From Companilactobacillus pabuli (GTDB lineage Bacteria > Bacillota > Bacilli > Lactobacillales > Lactobacillaceae), in NCBI RefSeq assembly GCF_014058425.1, contig NZ_CP049366.1, forward strand, positions 372,001-436,000: a stretch of 64,000 nt of DNA. The letters run 5' to 3'. Under the pieces are notes generated by a model. It had not been told where the DNA came from, made no database searches, and worked only from the letters and a program-made list of their open reading frames with translations. The stretch's first letter is position 1. Each line of letters begins with the position of its first letter. A program made the position numbers and the translations under genes. Positions 33,153-41,387 of the stretch are shown here, one piece after another.

Positions 33153-35780
33153 TTAGAAACTTAATCTCTTGATCCAATACTTGAGAAGTACGAACAAAGC
33201 GATGAACAATCCACTAATCATCATGAACAAGCCATTTTCATTACCAGTTTGTGGGAATGTGCCTTTTTCATATGATGATTGACCAGAAATAGGGATTGTT
33301 GAATTACTTGTTCCACTAGTTGAAACAGATGGTTTCAAACTAGGACTTGTAGTATTGGAAGGTGTACCAGGAGTTTCTGGATAAGGTGTGGAAGAACTAG
33401 GAGCTTCTTCGGCATTTTCTGTACCAGGAATTTCTGGATAGACAGGTTCAGTTGCACTTGGAGATTCAGGTTGACTAGGACTTTCTGGGCTAGTTACAGA
33501 AGGTTCGTTAGTACCAGGAGATTCAGGTTGACTAGGACTTTCTGGGTTAGTTACAGAAGGTTCATTAGTACCAGGAGATTCAGGTTGACTAGGACTTTCT
33601 GGGTTAGTAGTTACAGGAGGCTCAGTAGTGCCAGGATTTCCGGGTTGACTAGGACTTTCTGGGTTAGTTACAGAAGGTTCGTTAGTACCAGGAGATTCAG
33701 GTTGGCTAGGATTTTCTGGATTAGTTACAGGAGATTCAGTAGTACCAGGATTTCCAGGTTGACTAGGATTTTCTGGATTTGTTGTAGGAGGTGTAGTACC
33801 AGGAGTAGTGCCAGGATTTTCAGGTTCTACAGGTGTTACTGGGATATCTGATTCGATCAAAGTATCCTTAGCTTCTACTTGAGTAGTTTCACCTTTAGAA
33901 ATGGTAAAACTGATTGGTTGAAGACTTGATTGATAGCCTTCAGGAGCTTTAGTTTCGACAAATGAGTAAGTACCAGTTGGTAAATCAGAAACAGTGATTT
34001 TACCATTAGCGTCAGTTGTCAAACCCGTTTGAAGAATTGCGCCAGTACTGTCTACAAGATCATAAACAGCGCCAGGCAAAACAGTATTAGTATCGCTTGC
34101 ATCAACTTTTGTCAAAACAGCATTACCAGTATCTGGTGTTGTATCAAGGGCAGTGTTGAATTTTTCAAGAGCTAATGGAGTAGTTTGATTCAAAGAAATT
34201 GTAAAGTTCAATGGTGTAGCATCCAATTCATAACCGGGTGCAGCAGCAGTTTCAACTAAGGAGTAATCACCGACGGGTAAGTCGTCGATAGCCAATTTAC
34301 CGGTGCTGTCAGTTACGAGTCCACTTTGGATGACCTTACCAGTGCTATCTAATAATTCAAAAGTAGCGCCAGCAATTGGATCCTTTGTTGCAGCATTTGA
34401 TTTAGTTAAAATAACTGAACCAGGGATGGCTTTATCAGTTTGACTAACTTTAAGATCGACATTGCCATCTTTATCTGGAATTGTGAATTCAATTGGATTT
34501 TGATTAAGCAAATAACCATCTGGAGCTTTTACTTCAGTCAAAGTATAAGAACCATAAGGTAAGTTCTTAATGTTGATTTGACCATTTTCATCAGTTTCAG
34601 CGTTGGAAATGATAACGTAGCCAGTTCCGTCAGCTAATTGATATTCAGCACCATTCAAAGCTTTACCGGTTGTAGCATCGGATTTTTGCAATGAAACAGT
34701 ACCGACTTGTTGATCACCATTACCAGTTCCGGAACCACCCCAAGATGTTGAGGCACTGATGTCATTGGTACCTTCACTTGAAGCCATGGTTGCGTTATTA
34801 GTCCAAGTTGTTGAACCACTGGCATTAGTATTAGTTACTTTAACTCTGTAGTAAATATCTACAGCAGTTGTAACATTACCAGGGAAAGTAATGATAACTT
34901 TGTTACCATCGGTTGTAACTGTTGGATTTAATTGTTGACCGTTACTTACAAATCCACCAGGTCCATAAGATCCACCGATAGCGGATAGAGAACCAGGAAT
35001 GTACTCTTGGTTAGGACCTAAGGTATCAGTAATAGTAACGCCGCTTAAGTTGTGTTCGTTAGGATTGAAAGCAATATTCCAAGTTAATTCGTTTGGAACG
35101 TTGTTGGCATCGAATCCTGCGACCCAGCCTAATTTATTAAACATCCAATTTTCACCTTCAGTACCATTGCCAGTATTTGTACCCTTTGAAACTAAGGTCA
35201 AAGTACCTTTACGGTTAGCATTGGTATTGGACAAAACGTTATTGAATGTTAAAGTACCAACGGTTTCACCATTTTTAATCGTAGCAGTACCAATTTCAAC
35301 GTTGCTACTATTGTAAATTGGGAAACTTAAATTGCCATTGGCGACAACACCTTCAGGTAAAGTAAATTGAGTAGTGTCACCAGCATTGATTTGAACGCCA
35401 TCTGGAATACTCCAGTTATAATTTACCTTGTAATTTAACCAAGTATATAAATTATCACTTGCAGTGACAGGATTACCATTGACGTCGGTCAAAGTGGCAT
35501 CTTCAGCACCTAAGCCGGTAATTGTTAATGCTCTAGGCGTTGCAGAGGTAGTTGTTGGCTGTGTAGTTTGATTAGTCGAACTAGTAGTTTTGGATGTACT
35601 AGTTGTCGGAGTAGTCGTTGTGGCCGCAGTAGTAGTATTCCCAGGCGGAGAAGCCGTCGTTTCAGTTGGAGTAGTAGTTGTCGTAGCTGCTTGAACTGAA
35701 ATTTGTGGGATGAAGAAGATTAGAAATGCTAAAAACAATCCAATTAAGGACGTAACAATCAATGATTTTTTCATGTTCAT
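33153..35780 (-). CDS. LPXTG-type cell-wall adhesin with collagen-binding and Cna-B repeats
   Basis: This 875-aa covalently anchored surface protein is a probable adhesin. A signal peptide (1-31) and a Thr-rich stretch (~32-88) lead into SdrG/collagen-binding-type adhesin domains (~90-355, with VTITDTLGPNQEYIPGS). Three SpaA/Cna-B repeats (~360-640) each have a Lys near the start and Glu in LTEVKAP/LVETAA/FVETKAP, as needed for isopeptide bonds. A PESPSQPESPGTNEPSVTN stalk (~660-800) precedes the sorting signal FPQTG, a hydrophobic segment and a basic tail. FPQTG is a variant of LPXTG. No sortase is in the window. Confidence 0.9.
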   Translation of the reverse strand: MNMKKSLIVTSLIGLFLAFLIFFIPQISVQAATTTTTPTETTASPPGNTTTAATTTTPTTSTSKTTSSTNQTTQPTTTSATPRALTITGLGAEDATLTDVNGNPVTASDNLYTWLNYKVNYNWSIPDGVQINAGDTTQFTLPEGVVANGNLSFPIYNSSNVEIGTATIKNGETVGTLTFNNVLSNTNANRKGTLTLVSKGTNTGNGTEGENWMFNKLGWVAGFDANNVPNELTWNIAFNPNEHNLSGVTITDTLGPNQEYIPGSLSAIGGSYGPGGFVSNGQQLNPTVTTDGNKVIITFPGNVTTAVDIYYRVKVTNTNASGSTTWTNNATMASSEGTNDISASTSWGGSGTGNGDQQVGTVSLQKSDATTGKALNGAEYQLADGTGYVIISNAETDENGQINIKNLPYGSYTLTEVKAPDGYLLNQNPIEFTIPDKDGNVDLKVSQTDKAIPGSVILTKSNAATKDPIAGATFELLDSTGKVIQSGLVTDSTGKLAIDDLPVGDYSLVETAAAPGYELDATPLNFTISLNQTTPLALEKFNTALDTTPDTGNAVLTKVDASDTNTVLPGAVYDLVDSTGAILQTGLTTDANGKITVSDLPTGTYSFVETKAPEGYQSSLQPISFTISKGETTQVEAKDTLIESDIPVTPVEPENPGTTPGTTPPTTNPENPSQPGNPGTTESPVTNPENPSQPESPGTNEPSVTNPESPSQPGNPGTTEPPVTTNPESPSQPESPGTNEPSVTNPESPSQPESPGTNEPSVTSPESPSQPESPSATEPVYPEIPGTENAEEAPSSSTPYPETPGTPSNTTSPSLKPSVSTSGTSNSTIPISGQSSYEKGTFPQTGNENGLFMMISGLFIALFVLLKYWIKRLSF
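33460..33790 (-). repeat. 57-bp tandem repeats in the adhesin stalk
   Basis: About five to six units of 57 bp (19 codons), one with a 3-bp insertion, encode the Pro/Ser/Glu-rich stalk. Units near 33471-33640 are almost identical, so copy number is likely variable between strains. The repeat also creates a spurious open frame on the plus strand. Confidence 0.85.
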
Positions 35781-35807
35781 TAAAAAGCATCTCCCTTAAA
35801 ATACGAT

Positions 35808-35830
35808 AAGTTATTAAAAAATAGTAACTT
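35808..35830. promoter_or_regulatory. Inverted repeat in the adhesin 5' region
   Basis: AAGTTATTA and TAGTAACTT form 9-bp arms (one G-U) around AAAAA, just upstream of the adhesin RBS. This could be an operator or a leader hairpin; the binding factor is unknown. Confidence 0.45.
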
Positions 35831-35974
35831 GATTATTGGTGCCGAACCCATACATATTCTCGTTACAACTAGAGTATATGGCCTACAAAAAAACAAGTAA
35901 AATAAATAGACCAATTAATTAATTATACCCATTAAATAACATTTCTTATATGTACCAATTTTTAATATGCAAAT

Positions 35975-36025
35975 AAAAACACTTCAAATCAGTAGACACT
36001 TTATCTACAAATTTGAAGTGTTTTT
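35975..36025. terminator. Strong terminator-like hairpin between divergent genes
   Basis: AAAAACACTTCAAAT pairs with ATTTGAAGTGTTTTT (15 bp) with an inner GTAG/CTAC stem and T-tracts on both strands. The flanking genes (adhesin on minus, TetR on plus) diverge from here, so it ends no visible gene. It may terminate a short transcript or insulate the two genes. The rest of 35831-36106 shows no ORF. Confidence 0.7.
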
Positions 36026-36106
36026 GCTTGAAAGCTATAAAAAAATGGAAAAAAACTTCATCGAAAATATGTTATAGTGATGCCAAAAATAGTGACGGTG
36101 AGGATA

Positions 36107-36697
36107 ATGGAAAGAGTTGATCGGCGTGTACAGAAAACTAATCGGTCCTTACAAGATGCTTTTAAAAAACTGGCTAAGACAACCAAATATCGGGATATTA
36201 CAGTTAAGCAATTGACTAAAACAGCCAAAATAAATCGAAAAACCTTCTATTTGCATTATGACTCAATTGATGAATTCTCAACGATGATAGCAGATGAAAT
36301 CTCTGAAAAAATTTTACGATTGATTTTGGAAAAACCTCTCAGAGAAGGATTATCAGTTCCGGGTTATATTTTTGATAAAGTATTTGACTTCTTTTCTCAA
36401 TCACGAGAATTTTATACCTTTATGATGACATCGGTGGATTATCGTTTTATTGGTCAGCAAGTTGAAGAAAAAGTTTCAAAAGGCTTGGCTGATGCTATAT
36501 TGAAGGAATTCAGTCTTAGTAAATTAGATGCTTATATTTGTGCTAGTTTTTTGATTCGTAATACTTTGCTGTTATTTCGGATATATTACGATGGACGAGT
36601 ACAACTTGATAGAGATGAATTTAGAGATCGCTTGATTCGTCTGAATTCATCAGGATTGAAGAGCTTTTTGGATATTAAACGCAATTTGGAAAATTAA
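36107..36697 (+). CDS. TetR-family transcriptional regulator
   Basis: This is a 196-aa TetR regulator: RSLQDAFKKLAKTTKYRDITVKQLTKTAKINRKTFYLHYDS is the N-terminal HTH, followed by an all-helical ligand domain resembling the TetR_C_7/DhaS type. I use ATG 36107 (MERVDRRVQ) with GAGG nearby. A longer frame from 36077 lacks an RBS, so the start is only moderately sure. It precedes rpoN but has its own spacing (~90 nt with cre-like sites). Target unknown. Confidence 0.82.
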   Translation: MERVDRRVQKTNRSLQDAFKKLAKTTKYRDITVKQLTKTAKINRKTFYLHYDSIDEFSTMIADEISEKILRLILEKPLREGLSVPGYIFDKVFDFFSQSREFYTFMMTSVDYRFIGQQVEEKVSKGLADAILKEFSLSKLDAYICASFLIRNTLLLFRIYYDGRVQLDRDEFRDRLIRLNSSGLKSFLDIKRNLEN

Positions 36698-36724
36698 TTT
36701 TTGGGATAAGAATACAAATTACTT

Positions 36725-36769
36725 AAAAAGCGCTATCATTATATTAGTTATTGAATGAAAGCGCTGTTA
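36725..36769 (+). promoter_or_regulatory. Two cre-like sites in the rpoN leader
   Basis: TGAAAGCGCTGTTA (36756-36769) matches 13 of 14 and AAAAAGCGCTATCA (36725-36738) 12 of 14 positions of the CcpA consensus. Their starts are 31 bp apart, about three helical turns. The downstream one lies just before the rpoN RBS. Suggests catabolite control of sigma-54. Confidence 0.55.
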
Positions 36770-36786
36770 GGAAGGGAGTGAATCTG

Positions 36787-38067
36787 ATGGAATTAAAACA
36801 AAACTTGAATCAAAAGCAAGTTCAGGGATTGTCTTTGACTCAAGGTATGCGTCAGTCCATTTTAATTTTGCAATCTGATGCAATCGATTTGGCTGATTAT
36901 TTGAATGAACAGAGTTTAGAAAATCCATTATTTGACGTTCATGTCAATTTGGATATGCCATTTATCGAAAATAGTAATAATGCTTCGTATCAAATTAAAG
37001 ATGAACAACAATCATTGTTTGAGTACTTATTAGATCAAGTTCAATTGACGATGAGAAAAACACCTTTGCGTGATTTAGTCATTTATTTAATTGAACAATT
37101 AGATCCAAATGGTTATTTGACTTTGTCAGATAAAGAAATTTTTGAGGAAGTAAAAGATATAACGCCAATTATGTTGCTTGATGCCAAGACATTGTTGCAA
37201 CAACTAGATCCTCCAGGGATTGGGGCTCGTAATTTGCAAGAGTGCTTATATTTACAAGCTCAAGCTGATAATGCTAATAAAGAAATTATGTCCATGTTGA
37301 GTGATAATTTCGAATTATTTACTAAGCATGAGTGGAAACAATTAAAGCGCAGTTTGAAGATTTCAAATGTGGAATTGCAAAAGGACATTAGTTTTATCCA
37401 GTCTTTGTCAGCTAATCCTGGTCAAAGATATACGTCACAAAATGAACAGTACGTCGTTCCAGAATTACAGGTTAAAAAAAATCAAGATAAATTGACCTTA
37501 TCGATTACTAAGTATGGTCAACCACAATTAGTTTTTGCTGAAGAGACTTATGATCGTCTAGTAAAATCAACTGATGATGATGTTCAAAAGTATATTCACG
37601 ATAAGTACAATCAATATAAGACTTTGGAATATAATTTACAGCGTCGAATCGATACCATTTCGATCATTGGTAGATGTATCGTCAGAGCTCAATATCAATT
37701 CTTCATGCAAAATACTCAAGCATTAGAGCCACTATTGATTCGGGACGTCGCTCAAAAGTTGCAAATTAGTGAATCAACAGTTAGTCGGACAATCAACGGA
37801 AAATACATTCAAACTGATTTTGGTATTTTCGAATTGAAACGCTTCTTCTCTCGCCGTAGTAAGGTGACCATGGGTGCAGACAAGTCAGTTGATCAAGTGA
37901 AAGTTAAAATTAAAGATATCATTAATGATGAAGATAAAAAGAAACCTTTAAGTGACCAAAAAATTGCTGATATGTTGCAGGAGGACGGACTAAAAATTGC
38001 TCGTCGGACTGTTGCTAAATATCGTGAACAATTAGGTTTTCCATCAACTAGCCGTCGTCGTATTTGA
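36787..38067 (+). CDS. rpoN: RNA polymerase sigma-54 factor
   Basis: This 426-aa RpoN has a Gln/Leu-rich region I (MELKQNLNQKQVQGLSLTQGM), a core-binding domain, the HTH (QKLQISESTVSRTINGKYIQ) and the RpoN box (ARRTVAKYREQLGFPSTSRRR). Sigma-54 in lactobacilli usually drives sugar PTS operons with a LevR/ManR-type activator. Neither an activator nor a target promoter of clear -24/-12 type is in this window. Start ATG 36787 with GGAAGGGAG. Confidence 0.94.
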   Translation: MELKQNLNQKQVQGLSLTQGMRQSILILQSDAIDLADYLNEQSLENPLFDVHVNLDMPFIENSNNASYQIKDEQQSLFEYLLDQVQLTMRKTPLRDLVIYLIEQLDPNGYLTLSDKEIFEEVKDITPIMLLDAKTLLQQLDPPGIGARNLQECLYLQAQADNANKEIMSMLSDNFELFTKHEWKQLKRSLKISNVELQKDISFIQSLSANPGQRYTSQNEQYVVPELQVKKNQDKLTLSITKYGQPQLVFAEETYDRLVKSTDDDVQKYIHDKYNQYKTLEYNLQRRIDTISIIGRCIVRAQYQFFMQNTQALEPLLIRDVAQKLQISESTVSRTINGKYIQTDFGIFELKRFFSRRSKVTMGADKSVDQVKVKIKDIINDEDKKKPLSDQKIADMLQEDGLKIARRTVAKYREQLGFPSTSRRRI

Positions 38068-38089
38068 AGTCTAGTTTAATTGAGGAAGT

Positions 38090-38139
38090 AAAAAATCTCA
38101 TTAAAATGTCATTATTAGACATTCCAATGGGATTTTTTT
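38090..38139 (+). terminator. Intrinsic terminator after rpoN
   Basis: AAAAATCTCATT / AATGGGATTTTT outer stem with ATGTC/GACAT inner stem and seven T. Confidence 0.8.
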
Positions 38140-38211
38140 GCGTTATTTGTATTTAAAACTGCCTTTTGGCATAAAATATTTGTATAATGTATTAACCAAA
38201 GGGGGACATTA

Positions 38212-39138
38212 ATGAATATCGGACAATTAATAAATCAAATTATTCTAATGTTTGGTCTAATGCTGATTGGGGTTTTAATCAACAAATTAAAATTTATGCA
38301 TGCACAAACTTCAAGCGATTTAACTAACGTTTTGTTGTATATTGTTTCGCCATGTTTAATTATCAATGCTTTTGAACAACCTTATTCTGATTCACGGATC
38401 AAGCAATTTTTGTTGGCCATTTTAGGTGTTGTCATCTTGTATTTTGTAGAAATTATCGTGGCAAAACTGATTTTTGGCCGTTTAAAAAATGAGAATCTCA
38501 GACGTATTGCCCAATATGGCAGTATTTATTCAAATGCTGGCTTTATGGGAATACCGCTAATAAGTTCTTTGTTCGGTGCTCCCGGAGTATTTTTTGCGGT
38601 TGTATCCTTAGCAGGATTTAATATTTTCAGTTGGACGCAAGGAGTTTCTCTATTTAAAACTAGTGACAATGAGGAGAAAACTGATTGGCAACAAGTTTTA
38701 TTGAATCCTAATATTATTGCAATTGTTCTGGGTGTTATCTTGTTTGTTTTTTCAATCAAAATTCCTAGCGTTCCTAATCAAATCATCAAATACGTTGGTT
38801 CTGTCAATACTCCTTTGTCGATGATTGTTATTGGTAACAGTTTGGGGAATATCACTTTTAGTAAAAAGATGTTGAACAAGGAAATTGGTTTGACGATTTT
38901 TTTACGTAATTTACTATTCCCAATCATCGCCATTTTTATTTTGCAAATATTGGGAGTGACTGGAATTGCCTTTTACACGACAATTGTCATGGCAGCTTGT
39001 CCAGTTGCTGGTTTAGTAGTTCTGTTTACCCTACAAGCACAGGGGGATGCCGCTCCAGCAATTTCTTTGATGAGTTTATCGACTATTTTGAGTTTAATTA
39101 CGATTCCGTTAGTTTTTGCTTTAGGAAATATTTTGTAA
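38212..39138 (+). CDS. AEC-family transporter (malate permease/auxin efflux carrier type)
   Basis: This 308-aa membrane protein has about ten transmembrane segments in two inverted halves, with the family motifs NAGFMGIPLISSLFG and ACPVAGLVVLFTLQAQGD. Family members carry malate/citrate or other organic acids. RBS GGGGGA; an extended TATAAT-like -10 lies at about 38184. It is monocistronic and convergent with the arsR gene, leaving only one base between the stops. Confidence 0.88.
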   Translation: MNIGQLINQIILMFGLMLIGVLINKLKFMHAQTSSDLTNVLLYIVSPCLIINAFEQPYSDSRIKQFLLAILGVVILYFVEIIVAKLIFGRLKNENLRRIAQYGSIYSNAGFMGIPLISSLFGAPGVFFAVVSLAGFNIFSWTQGVSLFKTSDNEEKTDWQQVLLNPNIIAIVLGVILFVFSIKIPSVPNQIIKYVGSVNTPLSMIVIGNSLGNITFSKKMLNKEIGLTIFLRNLLFPIIAIFILQILGVTGIAFYTTIVMAACPVAGLVVLFTLQAQGDAAPAISLMSLSTILSLITIPLVFALGNIL

Positions 39139-39139
39139 A

Positions 39140-39472
39140 TTATTCACCATGCTTTTTGCCACGAATCACGTGATCTGCATGTTGAAGCATTTCATTGATT
39201 ACATCGAGAATATGAGGATCATCAAGACGGTAATAATTATATTTGCCGTCTTTTTTTGAACTAACGAGTTGATGTTGTTTCAAAATTGCTAGTTGATGGG
39301 AGACAACTGATTGTTCAATGTTTAATGTTTGGCTGATTTCATTGACGCTTAATGATTTTCTTTCCAAAAGTTTCAACATTTGTAAACGGTTGGGATTACT
39401 CAATAATTTGAAAATACGTTCTGACTCAACTAACTGTTCAGAATTGATACGATCTCTAATTTCTTTACTCAT
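39140..39472 (-). CDS. ArsR/SmtB-family metal-sensing repressor (CzrA-like)
   Basis: This 110-aa winged-helix repressor has the recognition helix [21 protein letters not shown]. The C-terminal alpha-5 zinc site [17 protein letters not shown] gives the exact D-x-H-x10-H-x2-H pattern of CzrA/SmtB sensors. It lacks the alpha-3 CVC site of CadC. It follows the CadD-like gene in one operon. Likely releases its operator on binding Zn(II), Co(II) or Cd(II). Confidence 0.9.
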   Translation of the reverse strand: MSKEIRDRINSEQLVESERIFKLLSNPNRLQMLKLLERKSLSVNEISQTLNIEQSVVSHQLAILKQHQLVSSKKDGKYNYYRLDDPHILDVINEMLQHADHVIRGKKHGE

Positions 39473-39489
39473 CTAACTCGGTCCTTTAT

Positions 39490-39509
39490 CTATAATAACG
39501 TTATTATAG
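39490..39509. promoter_or_regulatory. Perfect 20-bp palindrome between cadD and arsR
   Basis: CTATAATAACGTTATTATAG is its own reverse complement. It overlaps the cadD stop and lies 17 nt upstream of the arsR start. A second repressor site or an internal promoter operator is likely. Confidence 0.55.
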
Positions 39510-40067
39510 CAAATCTAGGAGATGGGTAATTAGACCACTGTCCCAAAACACGTATAAACCAATAGATAGATAACAAATTTTCATAGCTATTTCGCCATAT
39601 TTTTTCATGATGAATTCGACCAATTTTGATTGAGAAATCAATTTGATGATGCAAACGATTAAAATGGTCAAAGAGCCGATAAACAGCAATGTAATCATAA
39701 AGTTGTCCAAAGTTTCCCTGGTCAAAACTGGCAAGAAAATCGATAAATTACAACCGGCACAAACAGATAAATAAGTGATCAAAACTGTCATAATGTCGGA
39801 CTTATGTTCTAAATGTTCATTGTCGTCATCGTCATCATGTAAAGCTAAGTAAATTGGTAAAATTCCTAGTATTCCCAAAATCCACTCTGGTAAAAAGGTG
39901 GCGAGCGTTTTGCCAACAGTGAAACTGATGCTTAATAAAATTATGTTTCCTAAGAGATAACCGAGAATTACTTTAGATAATTTAAATTTCTTTAGTAAGA
40001 AAATTAGCATAAAGAAAAAATCGAGATTCACACTTAAAAAAGTTAATAATAATAACCAATAATTCAT
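39504..40067 (-). CDS. cadD: CadD-like cadmium resistance transporter
   Basis: This 187-aa membrane protein of the CadD (LysE-like) family has about five transmembrane segments, an acidic cytosolic loop (LHDDDDDNEHLEHK) likely for metal binding and the conserved SVCAGCNLSIFLPVL segment. It exports or sequesters cadmium, possibly zinc. It is the first gene of the cadD-arsR operon behind a duplicated operator. RBS weak (AAAGAAG). Confidence 0.85.
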   Translation of the reverse strand: MNYWLLLLTFLSVNLDFFFMLIFLLKKFKLSKVILGYLLGNIILLSISFTVGKTLATFLPEWILGILGILPIYLALHDDDDDNEHLEHKSDIMTVLITYLSVCAGCNLSIFLPVLTRETLDNFMITLLFIGSLTILIVCIIKLISQSKLVEFIMKKYGEIAMKICYLSIGLYVFWDSGLITHLLDLL

Positions 40068-40081
40068 AATTTAGCTTCTTT

Positions 40082-40119
40082 CATATGTTATTCATAACAT
40101 ATGTTAATAATAACATATG
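40082..40119 (-). promoter_or_regulatory. Overlapping ArsR-type operators upstream of cadD
   Basis: Two 22-bp near-perfect inverted repeats share the central half-site: CATATGTTAT..ATAACATATG (40082-40103) and CATATGTTAA..ATAACATATG (40098-40119). They resemble SmtB/CzrA operators and lie directly upstream of cadD. Confidence 0.7.
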
Positions 40120-40186
40120 TATTGTGCGTGATACATTGTAAATAATTAGAAAAAGTGATTCAATTATTAAAAATGAGGTGATTAAA

Positions 40187-41017
40187 ATGTTAACTGATGG
40201 ACATACGCACACCCAATTCTGCCCTCATGGTAGCGGTCAAGATGCTGAATTGATGATCCAACGGGCAATTAAATTAGGTTTCAAAAAGTATTGTATTACC
40301 GAGCATGCGCCTTTGCCACCAGATTTTAAAAACGAATACGCAGGAACTAAAGAGGGACTGACCGAAGCTTCAATGGCAAACTCTGACTTGGAAAAATATT
40401 TTCAAGAAATGACTCGTTTGCAAAAGAAATACCAATCTGAAATTAAAATTACGATTGGTTTTGAAGTGGATTATTTGCCGGGCTTTGAAGACTGGACCAA
40501 AGATTTTTTGGATGAATATGGCCCTAGAACTCAAGAAAATATTTTGTCAGTTCACTTTATGCGAGGAACTGACCAGAAATTGTGGTGCGTTGATTTTGGC
40601 GTAAATGATTTTCAACAAGGATTCAAAAGCTTATTGGAGCAGTCTCAAGACGTCTTTACCCGTTATTTTCAAACAGTTAGAAATTCTGTTCAGGCAGATT
40701 TGGGGATTTATCGTCCAATCAGAATCGGTCACATGAGCTTAGTTAGAAAGTATCAAGACTATTTCCATTTACCAAATCAATATGACGAGAAGAATCTATT
40801 GTTGATTGACGAAATTTTACAAGATATTAAACAACAAAATCGACAATTGGATTTAAATTTGGCCGGATTATATAAACCTTTTTGCAATGATTTTTATCCA
40901 GGGCAATCGATTTTAACTCGTGCCCAAAAGTTAGACATACCGCTAATTTATGGTTCCGATGCTCACGATATTTTGTCAGTTGGTCGGGGTTATCATTTAG
41001 TGAAAATGTTAAATTAA
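40187..41017 (+). CDS. hisK: Histidinol-phosphatase (PHP family)
   Basis: This enzyme dephosphorylates histidinol phosphate, the penultimate part of histidine synthesis. The 276-aa PHP-domain protein has the metal motif DGHTHTQFCPHG, EHAPLPPDF, GFEVDYLPG and C-terminal GSDAHD. I start at ATG 40187 (GAGG eight nt upstream); GTG 40178 is less likely. It lies upstream of the T-box, so it is transcribed separately from the his operon. It supplies the phosphatase step missing from the monofunctional HisB. Confidence 0.92.
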   Translation: MLTDGHTHTQFCPHGSGQDAELMIQRAIKLGFKKYCITEHAPLPPDFKNEYAGTKEGLTEASMANSDLEKYFQEMTRLQKKYQSEIKITIGFEVDYLPGFEDWTKDFLDEYGPRTQENILSVHFMRGTDQKLWCVDFGVNDFQQGFKSLLEQSQDVFTRYFQTVRNSVQADLGIYRPIRIGHMSLVRKYQDYFHLPNQYDEKNLLLIDEILQDIKQQNRQLDLNLAGLYKPFCNDFYPGQSILTRAQKLDIPLIYGSDAHDILSVGRGYHLVKMLN

Positions 41018-41019
41018 GC

Positions 41020-41048
41020 TTGACAAATTAAAAATCAGCTTATATCAT
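41020..41048 (+). promoter_or_regulatory. his operon promoter
   Basis: TTGACA (41020-41025), 17-nt spacer, TATCAT (41043-41048), directly after hisK and upstream of the T-box leader. A 60-nt very AT-rich tract follows. Confidence 0.75.
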
Positions 41049-41124
41049 TAAAAACAATTTAAATATTATTTAATAATTCTAATTTAAATTTAATTTAATG
41101 ATAAAAATAATGATTAGGAAAAGT

Positions 41125-41354
41125 AATTGATCCAACCTTCACAGAGAGTTCTTGATAGTGGAAAAAGAACATGGTGATTGATGAACCCACACCTAGGAAT
41201 TGCAGGGCTGAACTAAGTAGGCTTTGCCGATCGGTTTCGTTATCCGAGTTGACTCAGCCAACGTGAGGTTTAATCCGCAAGGGTTAGACGAAATGAGGTG
41301 GAACCGCGCAAATTACGTCCTCTTAGCAATTTATTTTGCTAAGGGGATTTTTTT
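41125..41354 (+). promoter_or_regulatory. T-box leader of the histidine operon (tRNA-His sensing)
   Basis: The leader contains the T-box core GAGGTGGAACCGCG (41295-41308). A Stem I region follows an AGAGAG motif (about 41143), and the terminator GTCCTCTTAGCAA...TTGCTAAGGGGAT ends in T7 (41317-41354). A CAC in the Stem I region (41188-41190, context GAACCCACACC) is the likely His specifier. Uncharged tRNA-His would stabilise the antiterminator and switch on hisZGDBHAFIEC. Confidence 0.9.
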
Positions 41355-41387
41355 ATCTATTTTTTTATATTAGGGGAGGTCAAGAAA

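Noticed and set aside
33460-33790. Possible CRISPR array because of regular repeats
   Set aside because: The 57-bp units are contiguous coding repeats in frame with the adhesin; there are no unique spacers and no cas genes.
33471-33851. 126-aa Arg-rich ORF opposite the adhesin
   Set aside because: It is the antisense reading of the 57-bp stalk repeats and has no start signals.
38164-38185. Possible sigma-54 promoter (TTGGCAT...) before the AEC transporter
   Set aside because: The -12 GC element is missing; a sigma-A type TATAAT fits the region better.
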